A model generated the notes under the pieces. It did not search any database. It saw only the letters and a program-made list of their open reading frames with translations, and was not told the origin of the DNA. The position numbers and the translations under genes are program-made. This document shows positions 28,722 to 36,991 of a stretch of 64,000 bases of DNA, piece after piece (position 1 is the stretch's first letter; each line of letters starts with the position of its first letter). The DNA comes from Cytobacillus kochii (GTDB taxonomy: Bacteria; Bacillota; Bacilli; Bacillales; Cytobacillaceae): positions 156,387 to 220,386 of the forward strand of contig NZ_JAIVAM010000012.1 of NCBI RefSeq assembly GCF_020171845.1, given 5' to 3'.

Positions 28722-28763
28722 ATGAACCTTCTTTTTTATTTATTTTTTCTTTCTTTTGATTGA
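28722..28763 (+). CDS. Candidate Phe-rich leader peptide
   Basis: Thirteen-codon ORF, MNLLFYLFFLSFD, with an excellent site (AGGAGGATGTACAA) before its ATG. TGAACCTT (28723-28730), inside the ORF, pairs with AAGGTTCA (28766-28773) just past the stop codon. It lies 93 bases upstream of the aromatic-acid-exporter-like gene. The layout fits a translated leader controlling the downstream gene, but this is inferred. Confidence 0.35.
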   Translation: MNLLFYLFFLSFD

Positions 28764-28856
28764 AAAAGGTTCAATTGGTCATTCTGTTAATGCAGCGTGT
28801 TTATTTTAAACTTCCTTCATTATAAATGTAAGGCATATAGAAAGAGGATACTAACT

Positions 28857-29810
28857 ATGATTAGACTATTTGGAGGGCGAATTTTCAAAACAGGCATTTC
28901 TGTCTTTATTACTGCATTTCTATGTCAGCTATTCACATGGCCACCAACCTTTGCAGTCATTACCGCTCTCGTTACGATTGAGCCTACGGCGAAAGAATCC
29001 ATTCGCAAAGCACCAGCAAGATTTCAAGCTTCTTCTATAGCAGCTTCCTTCGCCGTTTTATTTACCTTTATCTTTTCAGATAGTTCGTTGGCTTACGCAC
29101 TAACAGCCGTTTTCACTTTGATGATATGTACGAAGTTAAAGCTAGAAGATGGTCTACTTGTAGCCGCTTTAACCGGTATGGCCATGATTTCAATTGTACA
29201 AGAAGCTTATATGGCAACATTGTTAATGAGACTTGGAGGTACGACGCTAGGTTTATTAATTTCAACTTGTGTAAATATATTTATTTTACCCCCGAATTAT
29301 TTAGTAAAAATAAGCAAAACGTCTACACAGTTATTGAATCGTATGGAAAATATTCTTGTATATGTAACAAACAACATCAAACAAGGAAATAGCAGCAGAA
29401 ACGAGGTCAAACAAGTCATTGCAAAGATTGAGGAAGAAATAGCTCATTACCAACAGCTGATACAATATCAAAAAGATGAATGGCGCTTTCATAAATTTTC
29501 TAGGAAGGATGTATTTTACCTAAGGCAGAAAGAAAGGCATTTAACTATCATAAAACAAGCGTTTATCCACTTATTCCAGCTTGTAAACCTTTCTTTGAAA
29601 GAGCTTACACCTTCACCCTACTTAATGCGATTATTGCAAGATACTATACTGCATCTGAAACAGCCATCCAAGCAACCTAATGAAGAGGACTATTTCCATT
29701 TAAGGACACAATATACATTGAATGACAACCACCTTAAAATCGAGGAAAATATGCTCGCCATACAACAGCTCATCATGCAGTATCAAATGAATGAAGAAAA
29801 GTTAAGATAA
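28857..29810 (+). CDS. Aromatic acid exporter family protein (YqjA/DUF939-like)
   Basis: 317 residues. The N-terminal half has about 4-5 membrane helices with the family pattern FTWPPTFAVITALVTIEPTAKESIRKAPAR and LGLLISTCVNIFILPP. The C-terminal half (about 150-317) is a soluble, charged helical domain. It resembles Bacillus YqjA-type proteins with a FUSC-like domain; transport of aromatic acids is suggested by the family name and not shown. The start ATG at 28857 follows AGAGGATACTAACT. Monocistronic. Confidence 0.75.
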   Translation: MIRLFGGRIFKTGISVFITAFLCQLFTWPPTFAVITALVTIEPTAKESIRKAPARFQASSIAASFAVLFTFIFSDSSLAYALTAVFTLMICTKLKLEDGLLVAALTGMAMISIVQEAYMATLLMRLGGTTLGLLISTCVNIFILPPNYLVKISKTSTQLLNRMENILVYVTNNIKQGNSSRNEVKQVIAKIEEEIAHYQQLIQYQKDEWRFHKFSRKDVFYLRQKERHLTIIKQAFIHLFQLVNLSLKELTPSPYLMRLLQDTILHLKQPSKQPNEEDYFHLRTQYTLNDNHLKIEENMLAIQQLIMQYQMNEEKLR

Positions 29811-30122
29811 CTAGATGAGAATAGAAAATACGAGTACTTAAGATGTATTTATGAGAGCGTATGGTACAGAAGAGGATTTTATTTTGCAGCCTTATTTAAA
29901 ATTTAAATGTAGTTAGTAACTGTTATTTTCCGTTATGAGAAGGAACTATTACTTTTAAGGCGTACTCACTCTTGGGGTTTCCTCTGAGAGCAGTGTTTCT
30001 CTCATTTACGTTACTTTTATTCTTGGGGCTTTTTCTAAAAGCAAGAATCCGCCCCTTGTACCACTCTTCTTACAGCTTTAGGAAAAAATGAATTTCCCTA
30101 TTATCCTCTTTTACAATTCAAC
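29811..30122. other. Intergenic region with two hairpins, no gene seen
   Basis: Contains stem TGAGAG/CTCTCA (about 29985-30004) and stem ATTCTT...GCTTTT/AAAAGC...AAGAAT (about 30018-30047). The second is followed by CCGCCCCTTG rather than T's. No ORF with a convincing ribosome binding site. Confidence 0.4.
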
Positions 30123-30151
30123 AAAAAACCACAGATCACTTAATCTGTGGC
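30123..30151 (-). terminator. Terminator of the rhodanese-like gene
   Basis: Minus-strand stem CCACAGAT / ATCTGTGG followed by TTTTTT. Confidence 0.85.
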
Positions 30152-30174
30152 ACTCTTTTCTATATTTATATTGT

Positions 30175-30510
30175 TCAACATTCATTGCATAGTGTGTACC
30201 CTGACACCTTATATCCTTTTCTTCTAAGAAATCGAATGCTCATGTTTTTTTCTATTTTTGATGAAGCAATAACGTGTACGCTCTTTCCATCGATTTCATG
30301 ATAAAAGCGATGGAGATAAGCAATTGGAATATGCAGACGATGATGAGCCTGATCTACTTTTTCATTATAGTCCCTCACATCAACAATCCGAACATCGCTT
30401 TCTTGATTGTCTTGTAACACTTGTGCCTTCACACCAAATACCGGCAAATATCTACTATATATAAAAGTCAAAAGTAAAATGATTAAGAGTATACTAATAA
30501 ACGTAAGCAT
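30175..30510 (-). CDS. Membrane-anchored rhodanese-like protein lacking the catalytic Cys
   Basis: 111 residues: one N-terminal membrane helix (about 3-19) and a single rhodanese-like domain (RIVDVRDYNEKVDQAHH, HIPIAYLHRF). In active sulfurtransferases the loop after the central strand carries the persulfide Cys; here it reads VHVIASSKIEKN, so the position is Ser/Lys. Two Cys remain in the C-terminal tail (TLCNEC). Likely a binding or regulatory rhodanese domain, unless the tail Cys take over. The start ATG follows AGGAGGAAAA. The promoter carries a CsoR/CstR-like operator. Confidence 0.75.
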   Translation of the reverse strand: MLTFISILLIILLLTFIYSRYLPVFGVKAQVLQDNQESDVRIVDVRDYNEKVDQAHHRLHIPIAYLHRFYHEIDGKSVHVIASSKIEKNMSIRFLRRKGYKVSGYTLCNEC

Positions 30511-30542
30511 TTTTCCTCCTAGGATGTTATATTCACCCTCAT

Positions 30543-30571
30543 ATTCTATACCCCTATTGGTATGAAGTCAA
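30543..30571 (-). promoter_or_regulatory. Promoter with CsoR/CstR-like operator
   Basis: Minus-strand TTGACT (30571-30566), 17-base spacer, TAGAAT (30548-30543). The inverted repeat ATACCCCTATTGGTAT (30548-30563) fills the spacer. This matches the G-tract operators of the CsoR family (ATACCC...GGGTAT). The promoter drives the rhodanese-like gene. Confidence 0.6.
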
Positions 30572-30642
30572 CAAGAAGAACTCACCCTTCATATATCAAT
30601 TTCTAAGCGTCATTTATTTTTTCTAAAACCTACAGCTGAAAG

Positions 30643-31041
30643 CTATTTTTTTATCTCACTTTCATGTTTTGTAAAAGTAAGTAATAAGAAAAGAACAAAG
30701 CTAATCAATAGGATACTTCCTCCAACAATATAAAAAACCGTATTAATCATCTCTGGCATAAAACCTGGTTTAAAGATAAACATTGCCATTCCAGCGGTTA
30801 AACCAATTGTGCCGATAATGGCAGTAGTGACATGTAATTTTGCAAGGAATCTTAGCTTCGGAGTAAATAATTGATAATATACCGCCCATGCGAAAAGTGA
30901 TAGCCAGCCAACAACTAAACTATGGGCATGGATGGGTTTGAAGGCATAACTCCCTGCTCCGGCCATATGTGATCCTAGAAAAGCACCTATCACTGCAAAG
31001 ATAGCAGAAAACCTAAGTAATATTTTGCTAAATTTATTCAA
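30643..31041 (-). CDS. Small four-TM heme-copper-oxidase-like (NorB/CcoN-type) protein
   Basis: About 132 residues with four membrane helices. The segment FKPIHAHSLVVGWLSLFAW resembles the His-x-His...GW helix of NorB/CcoN-type oxidase subunits. His at about 25, 38, 40 and 70 are potential heme ligands. It is far too short to be a complete oxidase and has no partner subunit nearby. The TTG at 31041 was chosen as start (AAGGGTGAG upstream); an ATG 10 codons earlier is the alternative. It lies directly downstream of hssRS, behind an HssR-like direct repeat, which suggests a role in heme response. The function is unknown. Confidence 0.7.
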   Translation of the reverse strand: MNKFSKILLRFSAIFAVIGAFLGSHMAGAGSYAFKPIHAHSLVVGWLSLFAWAVYYQLFTPKLRFLAKLHVTTAIIGTIGLTAGMAMFIFKPGFMPEMINTVFYIVGGSILLISFVLFLLLTFTKHESEIKK

Positions 31042-31128
31042 TTGACACTCACCCTTTTCATCTTCATTCATTTGATTTTATTTTGTCATCATATGTCCTA
31101 TCTCACCTTTTATGACTGACAAAATAAG

Positions 31129-31159
31129 GTTATAGAATGAATATGAACGGAGTATGAAC
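31129..31159 (-). promoter_or_regulatory. HssR-like direct repeat and -10 element
   Basis: Minus-strand GTTCATACT CC GTTCATATT, two 9-mers with 11-base periodicity (31159-31140), 5 bases upstream of TATAAC (31134-31129). It resembles the direct repeat reported for HssR-controlled hrtAB promoters. It replaces the -35 region of the 30643-31041 gene. Confidence 0.55.
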
Positions 31160-31184
31160 AATGGTTTACAATAGAATTGTTTTG

Positions 31185-32567
31185 CTAATTCGATTGGTTT
31201 GGTAGCATAATTGTAAAAATCGTTCCTTCTCCTTCTTCACTTTCGACTCGTACTTCTCCTTGGTGAAGATCTACGATTGAATAAACAATGGAAAGTCCTA
31301 ACCCAGAACCAGCAATGGAACGATTTCTAGAAAGGTCGGAACGATAAAAACGATTAAAAACCTTTTTCATTTCCTCCTGATTCATACCAATACCATTATC
31401 CTGAATTTGTACTTTTATCCAGCCCCCCTCTTCTTTAAGAATGATGGAAATATCTCCATTTTCCTTTCCATATTTAATGCTATTTGTGAGTAAATTTTCC
31501 CAAACAGAATAGAGCAAGGAGGGGTCCCCTTCGATCATACAATCAGGCAATGAATAACTTAGCATCATGCCTTTGTCTTCTAAATGCCACTGATATTGTT
31601 TAATCACTAACTTTAGTTGTTCACTCATATTAAATGAAACGATATTAACCATATCTTTCCTATAGTCGATAGAAGATAATAATAATAATTGATTTGTTAA
31701 ATCAGACAAACGGGTTACTTCTTCTTCCATCATTGTCATTTGATTCATTTCTTCATCTGTTCTTTTCTTTTCCTTAAAAAGATGTAAGTAGCCTTTTATA
31801 TTAGATAAAGGGGATTGAATATCATGTGAGATATTTGTAATAAATTCTTTGCGCATTTCATTTGCTGCTTCTAATTTTTTCGTCATTTTCATAAAACTTT
31901 GAGTGAGAGAACCAATTTCATCTTTTCTATTAGTAGGTAACTCAATACTGTACGCTCCATTAGCAATCACTGTTGTTGCTTCATTTAACTTTCTAATCGG
32001 CTTTACAATATACTTTGTACTGATGAACACGAATAAAATACTTAATAAGAGGATACCAATCAATAACCAAGCAAACATCATGTGCATTTCGCTAAATAAA
32101 AGGGAAATATCAGGTCTGAGAAAAAGAGCATACTCCCTCTCTTGATAAGTAAATGGTACACCGACAGTATTTTTAAGTTCGTTAGCAAAAAAACCGGTCA
32201 CAAATGTAGCATGTGGAAAAAGGTTAATACCGTGATAAATCCGACCATTCAAAACTTGTTGAACAGCAGCACTACTTAAATTATGTTCGCGATACTCCGC
32301 TCCATAAAAAGATTCCTCTCCAAGACCATCAGTTACAAATATTTGATAACCAAAAGAGCTGATATGCGTAAGATATAGTTCCTTATTGATTTGTGGATTC
32401 TCCTCCATGAAGGTAATCGTAGCTTTCGCCATCTCTGTCACTTTGGCATCGTTTTTAGGCTTTAATGATTGTTGATAATATGCATTGCTCAATATGAATG
32501 AAATGACACTACTTAGAAGCATAATACAAATGGTTGTGAGAGCAATTTTTGAGTAAAGTGTTTTCAT
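31185..32567 (-). CDS. hssS: Heme-sensing sensor histidine kinase HssS
   Basis: 460 residues: a membrane helix (about 10-30), an extracytoplasmic sensor domain (about 31-165), a second helix (about 166-188), HAMP, H-box (FITNISHDIQSPLSNIKGYL) and HATPase (N-box NLLTNSIKYG, G-box GSGLGLSIVYS). The N-terminus (MKTLYSKIALTT...ISFILSNAYYQ) and sensor motifs YHGI, FVTGFF and NTVG match staphylococcal HssS closely. Membrane sensor of heme stress. Its start overlaps the hssR stop codon (ATGA). Confidence 0.85.
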   Translation of the reverse strand: MKTLYSKIALTTICIMLLSSVISFILSNAYYQQSLKPKNDAKVTEMAKATITFMEENPQINKELYLTHISSFGYQIFVTDGLGEESFYGAEYREHNLSSAAVQQVLNGRIYHGINLFPHATFVTGFFANELKNTVGVPFTYQEREYALFLRPDISLLFSEMHMMFAWLLIGILLLSILFVFISTKYIVKPIRKLNEATTVIANGAYSIELPTNRKDEIGSLTQSFMKMTKKLEAANEMRKEFITNISHDIQSPLSNIKGYLHLFKEKKRTDEEMNQMTMMEEEVTRLSDLTNQLLLLSSIDYRKDMVNIVSFNMSEQLKLVIKQYQWHLEDKGMMLSYSLPDCMIEGDPSLLYSVWENLLTNSIKYGKENGDISIILKEEGGWIKVQIQDNGIGMNQEEMKKVFNRFYRSDLSRNRSIAGSGLGLSIVYSIVDLHQGEVRVESEEGEGTIFTIMLPNQSN

Positions 32568-33238
32568 TTGCCTATCTCCAATGAATAACCGATACCGCGA
32601 ATCGTTTTAATGATTACATCTACCTCTAACTTAGATAAGCGGCTACGTAAACGTTTAATATGTACATCAACAGTCCTTTCATCCCCAGAAAAATCAATGC
32701 CCCAGATTTGTTCAATTAATTGCTGTCTACTGTATACTCTATTTTGGTTAGCAGCCAGAAAATATAATAACTCAAATTCCTTCAGTGGTAATAGATAGGC
32801 TTTATTGCTCACTTCAATTTCATAGCTTTTTTTATTGATATATAATCGGTCGAGCATGATACTCGTTGTTCCTACCTTTCCATATCTTCGTAATAATGCA
32901 TTGACACGGAATAATAACTCTTTCGGCTCAAATGGCTTTACCACATAATCATCCGTACCGACTGAAAATCCCTTTGCTTTATCATCTAATTGTCCCTTTG
33001 CCGTAAGCAGGATAATCGGGAGGTCAAAATCCCTACGAATTGTTTTTGTTAGTTGATAGCCATCCATGTTCGGCATCATTATATCTGCAATAACAAGATC
33101 GACTACTTCCGTTTCTAATATTGCCATCGCATCCTGACCATCTTTTGCCTCAGTGGTTTGATAGCCTTCTTTTTGTAAACTATCCTTCATTAAATAGCGA
33201 ACATGTTGATCATCATCAACAATTAAAATTTTTTTCAC
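32564..33238 (-). CDS. hssR: Heme response regulator HssR (OmpR/PhoB family)
   Basis: 224 residues. The receiver domain has the phospho-Asp in VIADIMMPNMDG, and the winged-helix domain the recognition region GDERTVDVHIKRLRSRL. The linker VGTDDYVVKPFEPKELLFRV is like S. aureus HssR. The GTG start at 33238 is used because AGAGGTG precedes it by 6 bases. Known HssR activates the hrtAB heme-efflux genes; none are within this window next to the pair. Confidence 0.85.
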   Translation of the reverse strand: MKKILIVDDDQHVRYLMKDSLQKEGYQTTEAKDGQDAMAILETEVVDLVIADIMMPNMDGYQLTKTIRRDFDLPIILLTAKGQLDDKAKGFSVGTDDYVVKPFEPKELLFRVNALLRRYGKVGTTSIMLDRLYINKKSYEIEVSNKAYLLPLKEFELLYFLAANQNRVYSRQQLIEQIWGIDFSGDERTVDVHIKRLRSRLSKLEVDVIIKTIRGIGYSLEIGK

Positions 33239-33293
33239 AAGAAACACCTCTTCTTCTTAAAGCTTATCATTTCTTCAATTATTAAGAAGAAAG

Positions 33294-33326
33294 AATAAAC
33301 CTTGCATATGATATGCAAGGTTTATT
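33294..33326 (-). terminator. Palindrome/terminator after nrdB
   Basis: A perfect 16-base inverted repeat centred at 33310 (AATAAACCTTGCATAT arm), followed on the minus strand by a T-rich CTTTCTTCTT stretch. Confidence 0.55.
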
Positions 33327-33333
33327 ATAAAAC

Positions 33334-34374
33334 TTATAATTCATCAAATCCATTATCGACTTGATTCACTTTTGTATATTGTCTTGATTTTTGTTCGAAG
33401 AAATCAGATTTGCCTTGATCTACCTCTTCATAAGCAACAATCCAACGGAGTGGATTTTTACGGAATCCTTCAAACGGTCGTTCAAATCCTAATTGATTAC
33501 TGCGGACATTGGCATAAAATTTGATGTATGCTTCAAGGTCAGTAATAAGAATACCATCCATTTTATCACCGATTACTTCACGTGCCCATTCAATTTCGAG
33601 ATCTGCAGCTTTTCTGAAAGTATCTTTTACAAATTGTTGCAATTCTGGTGTGTCTAATGCAGGATGCTCGTTTAAGATTTCTTTAAAGATTTTTACAAAT
33701 AAATCAACGTGAATTTGTTCATCACGATTAATATAGTTAATCATCGTTGATGTAGATACCATTTTTTGATTTCTCGCTAAATAATAGAAGAAAGCGAAAC
33801 CTGAATAGAAGAATAAGCCTTCTAATACTACATCATAAACGATTGATTTTAACATATTTTCCGCCGTCGGTTCTTTTACAAAATCTTTATAACCATTTGT
33901 AATAAAATCATTTCGTTCTCTTAATGTTGGTTCTGTACGCCAATAATCGAAGACTTCATCTTGCTTACTTTTTGAAACAATAGAAGAAAGAATATAAGAA
34001 TACGAGTGATTATGAATAACTTCTTGTTGTGCAAGAATAATCATTAACGCTGAAAGACTAGAATCTGTTAAATAATCTGCTGTCTTCCCAGCATAGTCAG
34101 TTTGAATGCTATCTAGTAACGCTAGTAAACCGATAATCTTTAAAAAGGCTTCTTGTGCGTCCTCAGATAACTCAGGGAATTGCTTAATATCTTGAGACAT
34201 ATTAATTTCAAATGGTGTCCAGAAATTAGATAACATCTTTTTATATTTAGGGTAAGCCCAGGAAAATCTTACATCATCCCAGTTTAAAACGTTCGAACAT
34301 TCTCCATTAATAATACCTGTTGAACGGTTTGGTGCTTCATGATTCATAATGGGACGTTTATTTAAAGTGTTCAT
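33334..34374 (-). CDS. nrdB: Class I ribonucleotide reductase beta subunit (NrdB-like)
   Basis: Dimetal-tyrosyl-radical subunit, 346 residues. Ligand residues are visible in LLALLDSIQTDY (Asp), LAQQEVIHNHSYSY (Glu, His and the adjacent Tyr), VLEGLFFYSG (Glu) and INRDEQIHVDLF (Glu, His). The sequence is unlike the class Ib NrdF of B. subtilis and looks class Ia-like, though the subclass is uncertain. Co-transcribed downstream of nrdA. The C-terminus VDNGFDEL is the expected R1-binding tail. Confidence 0.88.
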   Translation of the reverse strand: MNTLNKRPIMNHEAPNRSTGIINGECSNVLNWDDVRFSWAYPKYKKMLSNFWTPFEINMSQDIKQFPELSEDAQEAFLKIIGLLALLDSIQTDYAGKTADYLTDSSLSALMIILAQQEVIHNHSYSYILSSIVSKSKQDEVFDYWRTEPTLRERNDFITNGYKDFVKEPTAENMLKSIVYDVVLEGLFFYSGFAFFYYLARNQKMVSTSTMINYINRDEQIHVDLFVKIFKEILNEHPALDTPELQQFVKDTFRKAADLEIEWAREVIGDKMDGILITDLEAYIKFYANVRSNQLGFERPFEGFRKNPLRWIVAYEEVDQGKSDFFEQKSRQYTKVNQVDNGFDEL

Positions 34375-34399
34375 TTATTTTATTCTCCTCTCGGTGAAA

Positions 34400-36616
34400 T
34401 CAGCTAGAGCATGATTCACAATCTTCAATATCTGTGGAAGTAGAACGTAAATAATACGTTGTTTTCAGCCTGTTTTTCCATGCGGATACGTGAAGATCTA
34501 ATAATTCTTTTGCTTTAATCGTATTTTTAATATATAGATTAAATGACACAGCTTGGTCAATATGCTTTTGACGTTTCGCATTTTGAGCAATGCTCCATTT
34601 TTGATCGATATGGTAAGCAGATTTATAGTACCACGTCGTTTGAGCGTTTAGGTCTGGTGCAGTTACAGGAATACGATAGTCTTTTTTCTCTTCTGAGTAT
34701 TGCTTGTTGAAGATTGGATCAATACTCGGTGTGCTACCTGCAATTAATGCAGTTGACGCATTAGGTGCTACCGCTTGTAAATAGCCGTTTCTAATTCCTT
34801 TTGCTTTCACTTTTTCCATTAGTCCTTGCCAATCAAGTTCGCTATCACCATTCAGGTAATCTCTTTTTTCGAAATAGGCACCTGTATGCCAATCTGAACC
34901 ATTGAATGCTGGGTAGGCTCCCTTTTCCTCAGCTAGATTCATAGAACTTTCAATCGTTAAGTAAGCAATTTTCTCGTAAAGTCGGTCTGCAAATTCTAAT
35001 GATTCAGGGCTTTCCCAAACGACCTTATTAGTAGCTAATAAATGATGCCAGCCGAAAGTACCTAAGCCGATCGCGCGATATTTTTTATTCGTTAACTGCC
35101 CTTGGATAACAGGGATTTTATTAATATCAATTACATTGTCTAGCATTCTTACTTGAATAGGAATCAATCGATCTATGACTGCTTCATTCACTGCTTTGGC
35201 AAGGTTAATAGAAGACAGGTTACATACGACGAAATCACCAGGTGTTTTCTCGATGACAATTTTACCATCTTTTGTATACTCTTCTACTCTTGTTGTTACA
35301 CTTTGATTTTGAACGATTTCAGTACAAAGATTTGTGCAATAGATCATGCCAGCATGTGCGTTTGCATTCATACGGTTCACTTCATCCCGATAGAACATAA
35401 ATGGTGTTCCCGTTTCTAATTGACTGCGCATGATAGACTTCATAATATCGATAGCAGGAATTTCCTTCTTCGATAGCTCTTCATTATTGACGCATTCTAG
35501 ATATTTTATTCTAAAAGTACCTGCACCAACTTCTTCATCATAATAATCTTCTAATGAGAAGCCCATTTTTTGTCGAACTTCATGTGGGTCAAATAAATAC
35601 CAGTTACTACGCTCTTCTACTTTTTCCATGAATAAATCAGGTAGACAAACACCGGTAAATAAATCATGTGTACGTAATCTTTCATCACCATTATTTAACT
35701 TTGCATCAAGGAAAGAAAAGATATCCTTGTGCCAAACGTCTAGATAAACGCTAATTGCTCCTTGCCTTTGTCCAAGTTGATCGACACTTACAGCTGTATT
35801 ATTTAGCTGTTTCATCCATGGAAGCACACCAGATGAAGCGCCTTTGAATCCTTTAATCATACTGCCTCTACTACGAATCTTACCTAAATAAACGCCGATT
35901 CCACCACCATTTTTAGATAGTGCAGCAATGTCTGTATTACTGTCATAAATCGAATCTAGACTATCATCAACTGTTTCGATAAAGCAGCTAGATAGTTGTC
36001 CCCAGTTCTTACCTGCATTGGATAAAGTTGGTGTAGCTACAGTCATAAATAAGTTACTCATTGCCCAGTAAGCTTCTTTTACTAATTGCAACCGATTTTT
36101 TTCTTCTTGATGCATAAGAATCATTGCAATAACCATCCAGCGTTCTTGAGGCAACTCAAAAATTCTCTTTTGGCGATCTTTTGCTACATAACGATCCGTA
36201 AGCATTTTAATCCCGAGATAAGTAAAGAGCTGATCTCTTTCAGGGACAATTTCTTTGCCTAATTCATCAATTTCTTCTTTTGTATAACTAGATAATAAAA
36301 TAGGACTATAAATATCAAGATCACTTAATTGTTGAATTAAAGTATGAAAATCACCATAGGCCTGGCCACTGTACCCTCGGTTCTCCGCTGCTTGTTGATA
36401 AATCTTCTTTAAATATAAATGGGCAGCCACATATGTCCAATCAGGTTCATTAACATTTATGTAAGAAAGACATTCTAGTATTAACTGATCATAGAAACTA
36501 TCTAACTCTAAGTGATTTAATTGTTCCGCACGCTTTTCTAACGCACTAATTGGTAAGTTGTTGAATTGTTGATATAATTGTTCAAAATTGACTGTCGTAT
36601 CAATCATTGTTTTCAA
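34400..36616 (-). CDS. nrdA: Class I ribonucleotide reductase alpha subunit (NrdA-like)
   Basis: Catalytic subunit, 738 residues, reducing NDPs to dNDPs. Active-site Cys are in GQLSSCFIETV, TNLCTEIVQN (with Glu) and VVCNLSSINL. The C-terminal pair CESCSS is the redox shuttle. The region before residue about 60 lacks the KRDG-type ATP-cone signature seen in E. coli NrdA, so overall activity control by dATP through a cone is not expected. It starts at the TTG at 36616 behind GGAGGAAGAAA. Controlled by a cobalamin riboswitch and NrdR boxes. No nrdI lies next to it, consistent with a non-Ib enzyme. Confidence 0.9.
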   Translation of the reverse strand: MKTMIDTTVNFEQLYQQFNNLPISALEKRAEQLNHLELDSFYDQLILECLSYINVNEPDWTYVAAHLYLKKIYQQAAENRGYSGQAYGDFHTLIQQLSDLDIYSPILLSSYTKEEIDELGKEIVPERDQLFTYLGIKMLTDRYVAKDRQKRIFELPQERWMVIAMILMHQEEKNRLQLVKEAYWAMSNLFMTVATPTLSNAGKNWGQLSSCFIETVDDSLDSIYDSNTDIAALSKNGGGIGVYLGKIRSRGSMIKGFKGASSGVLPWMKQLNNTAVSVDQLGQRQGAISVYLDVWHKDIFSFLDAKLNNGDERLRTHDLFTGVCLPDLFMEKVEERSNWYLFDPHEVRQKMGFSLEDYYDEEVGAGTFRIKYLECVNNEELSKKEIPAIDIMKSIMRSQLETGTPFMFYRDEVNRMNANAHAGMIYCTNLCTEIVQNQSVTTRVEEYTKDGKIVIEKTPGDFVVCNLSSINLAKAVNEAVIDRLIPIQVRMLDNVIDINKIPVIQGQLTNKKYRAIGLGTFGWHHLLATNKVVWESPESLEFADRLYEKIAYLTIESSMNLAEEKGAYPAFNGSDWHTGAYFEKRDYLNGDSELDWQGLMEKVKAKGIRNGYLQAVAPNASTALIAGSTPSIDPIFNKQYSEEKKDYRIPVTAPDLNAQTTWYYKSAYHIDQKWSIAQNAKRQKHIDQAVSFNLYIKNTIKAKELLDLHVSAWKNRLKTTYYLRSTSTDIEDCESCSS

Positions 36617-36655
36617 ATTTCTTCCTCCTTCAAACTATTTCTATCAAATTTAGGC

Positions 36656-36932
36656 ATAAAAAAAACCGCCCCAGTTACACCTTGAGCGGATCAAACGACA
36701 GTATAAATACAAGTGTACAATAACACTCTTTTCATCAACTGTCGTTTCATCTTCTCAAGCCCCGAAGAATTGAAACTTATGATTAAGAAGGCAGGTATCC
36801 TGGCTTGTGTATCAATCTACTAAGAGCCTTCCCATTCTTTCAAAAGAACAGTGGTTTCCTCTTTTCGTCACACTTACAGTTGCGGGTACAGCTCCGGCTT
36901 ATCCGGATTCCCATTTTAAGTCCATTTGGACT
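36656..36932 (-). promoter_or_regulatory. Cobalamin riboswitch of nrdAB
   Basis: Minus strand: aptamer from about 36932, with the conserved GTACCCGCAACTGTAA (about 36893-36878) and the B12 box AAGCCAGGATACCTGCC (36806-36790). A long-range stem follows (AAACGACAGT at 36702-36693 with ACTGTCGTTT in the plus-strand listing at 36738-36747), then terminator stem CCGCTC/GGGCGG and T8 (about 36690-36656), 40 bases before the nrdA start. Adenosylcobalamin should repress nrdAB. Confidence 0.9.
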
Positions 36933-36943
36933 CCTTCAACCAA

Positions 36944-36991
36944 TTACTATATGTAGTTGTCGAGAAGTAAAAAAATAACTATATATTGTAT
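36944..36991. promoter_or_regulatory. nrdR box: Tandem NrdR boxes of the nrdAB promoter
   Basis: TACTATATGTAGTT (36945-36958) and AACTATATATTGTA (36977-36990), 32 bases apart, upstream of the riboswitch. They match the paired NrdR repressor sites that precede most bacterial ribonucleotide reductase genes. The stretch 37000-37385 shows no further gene or structure that I can support. Confidence 0.75.
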
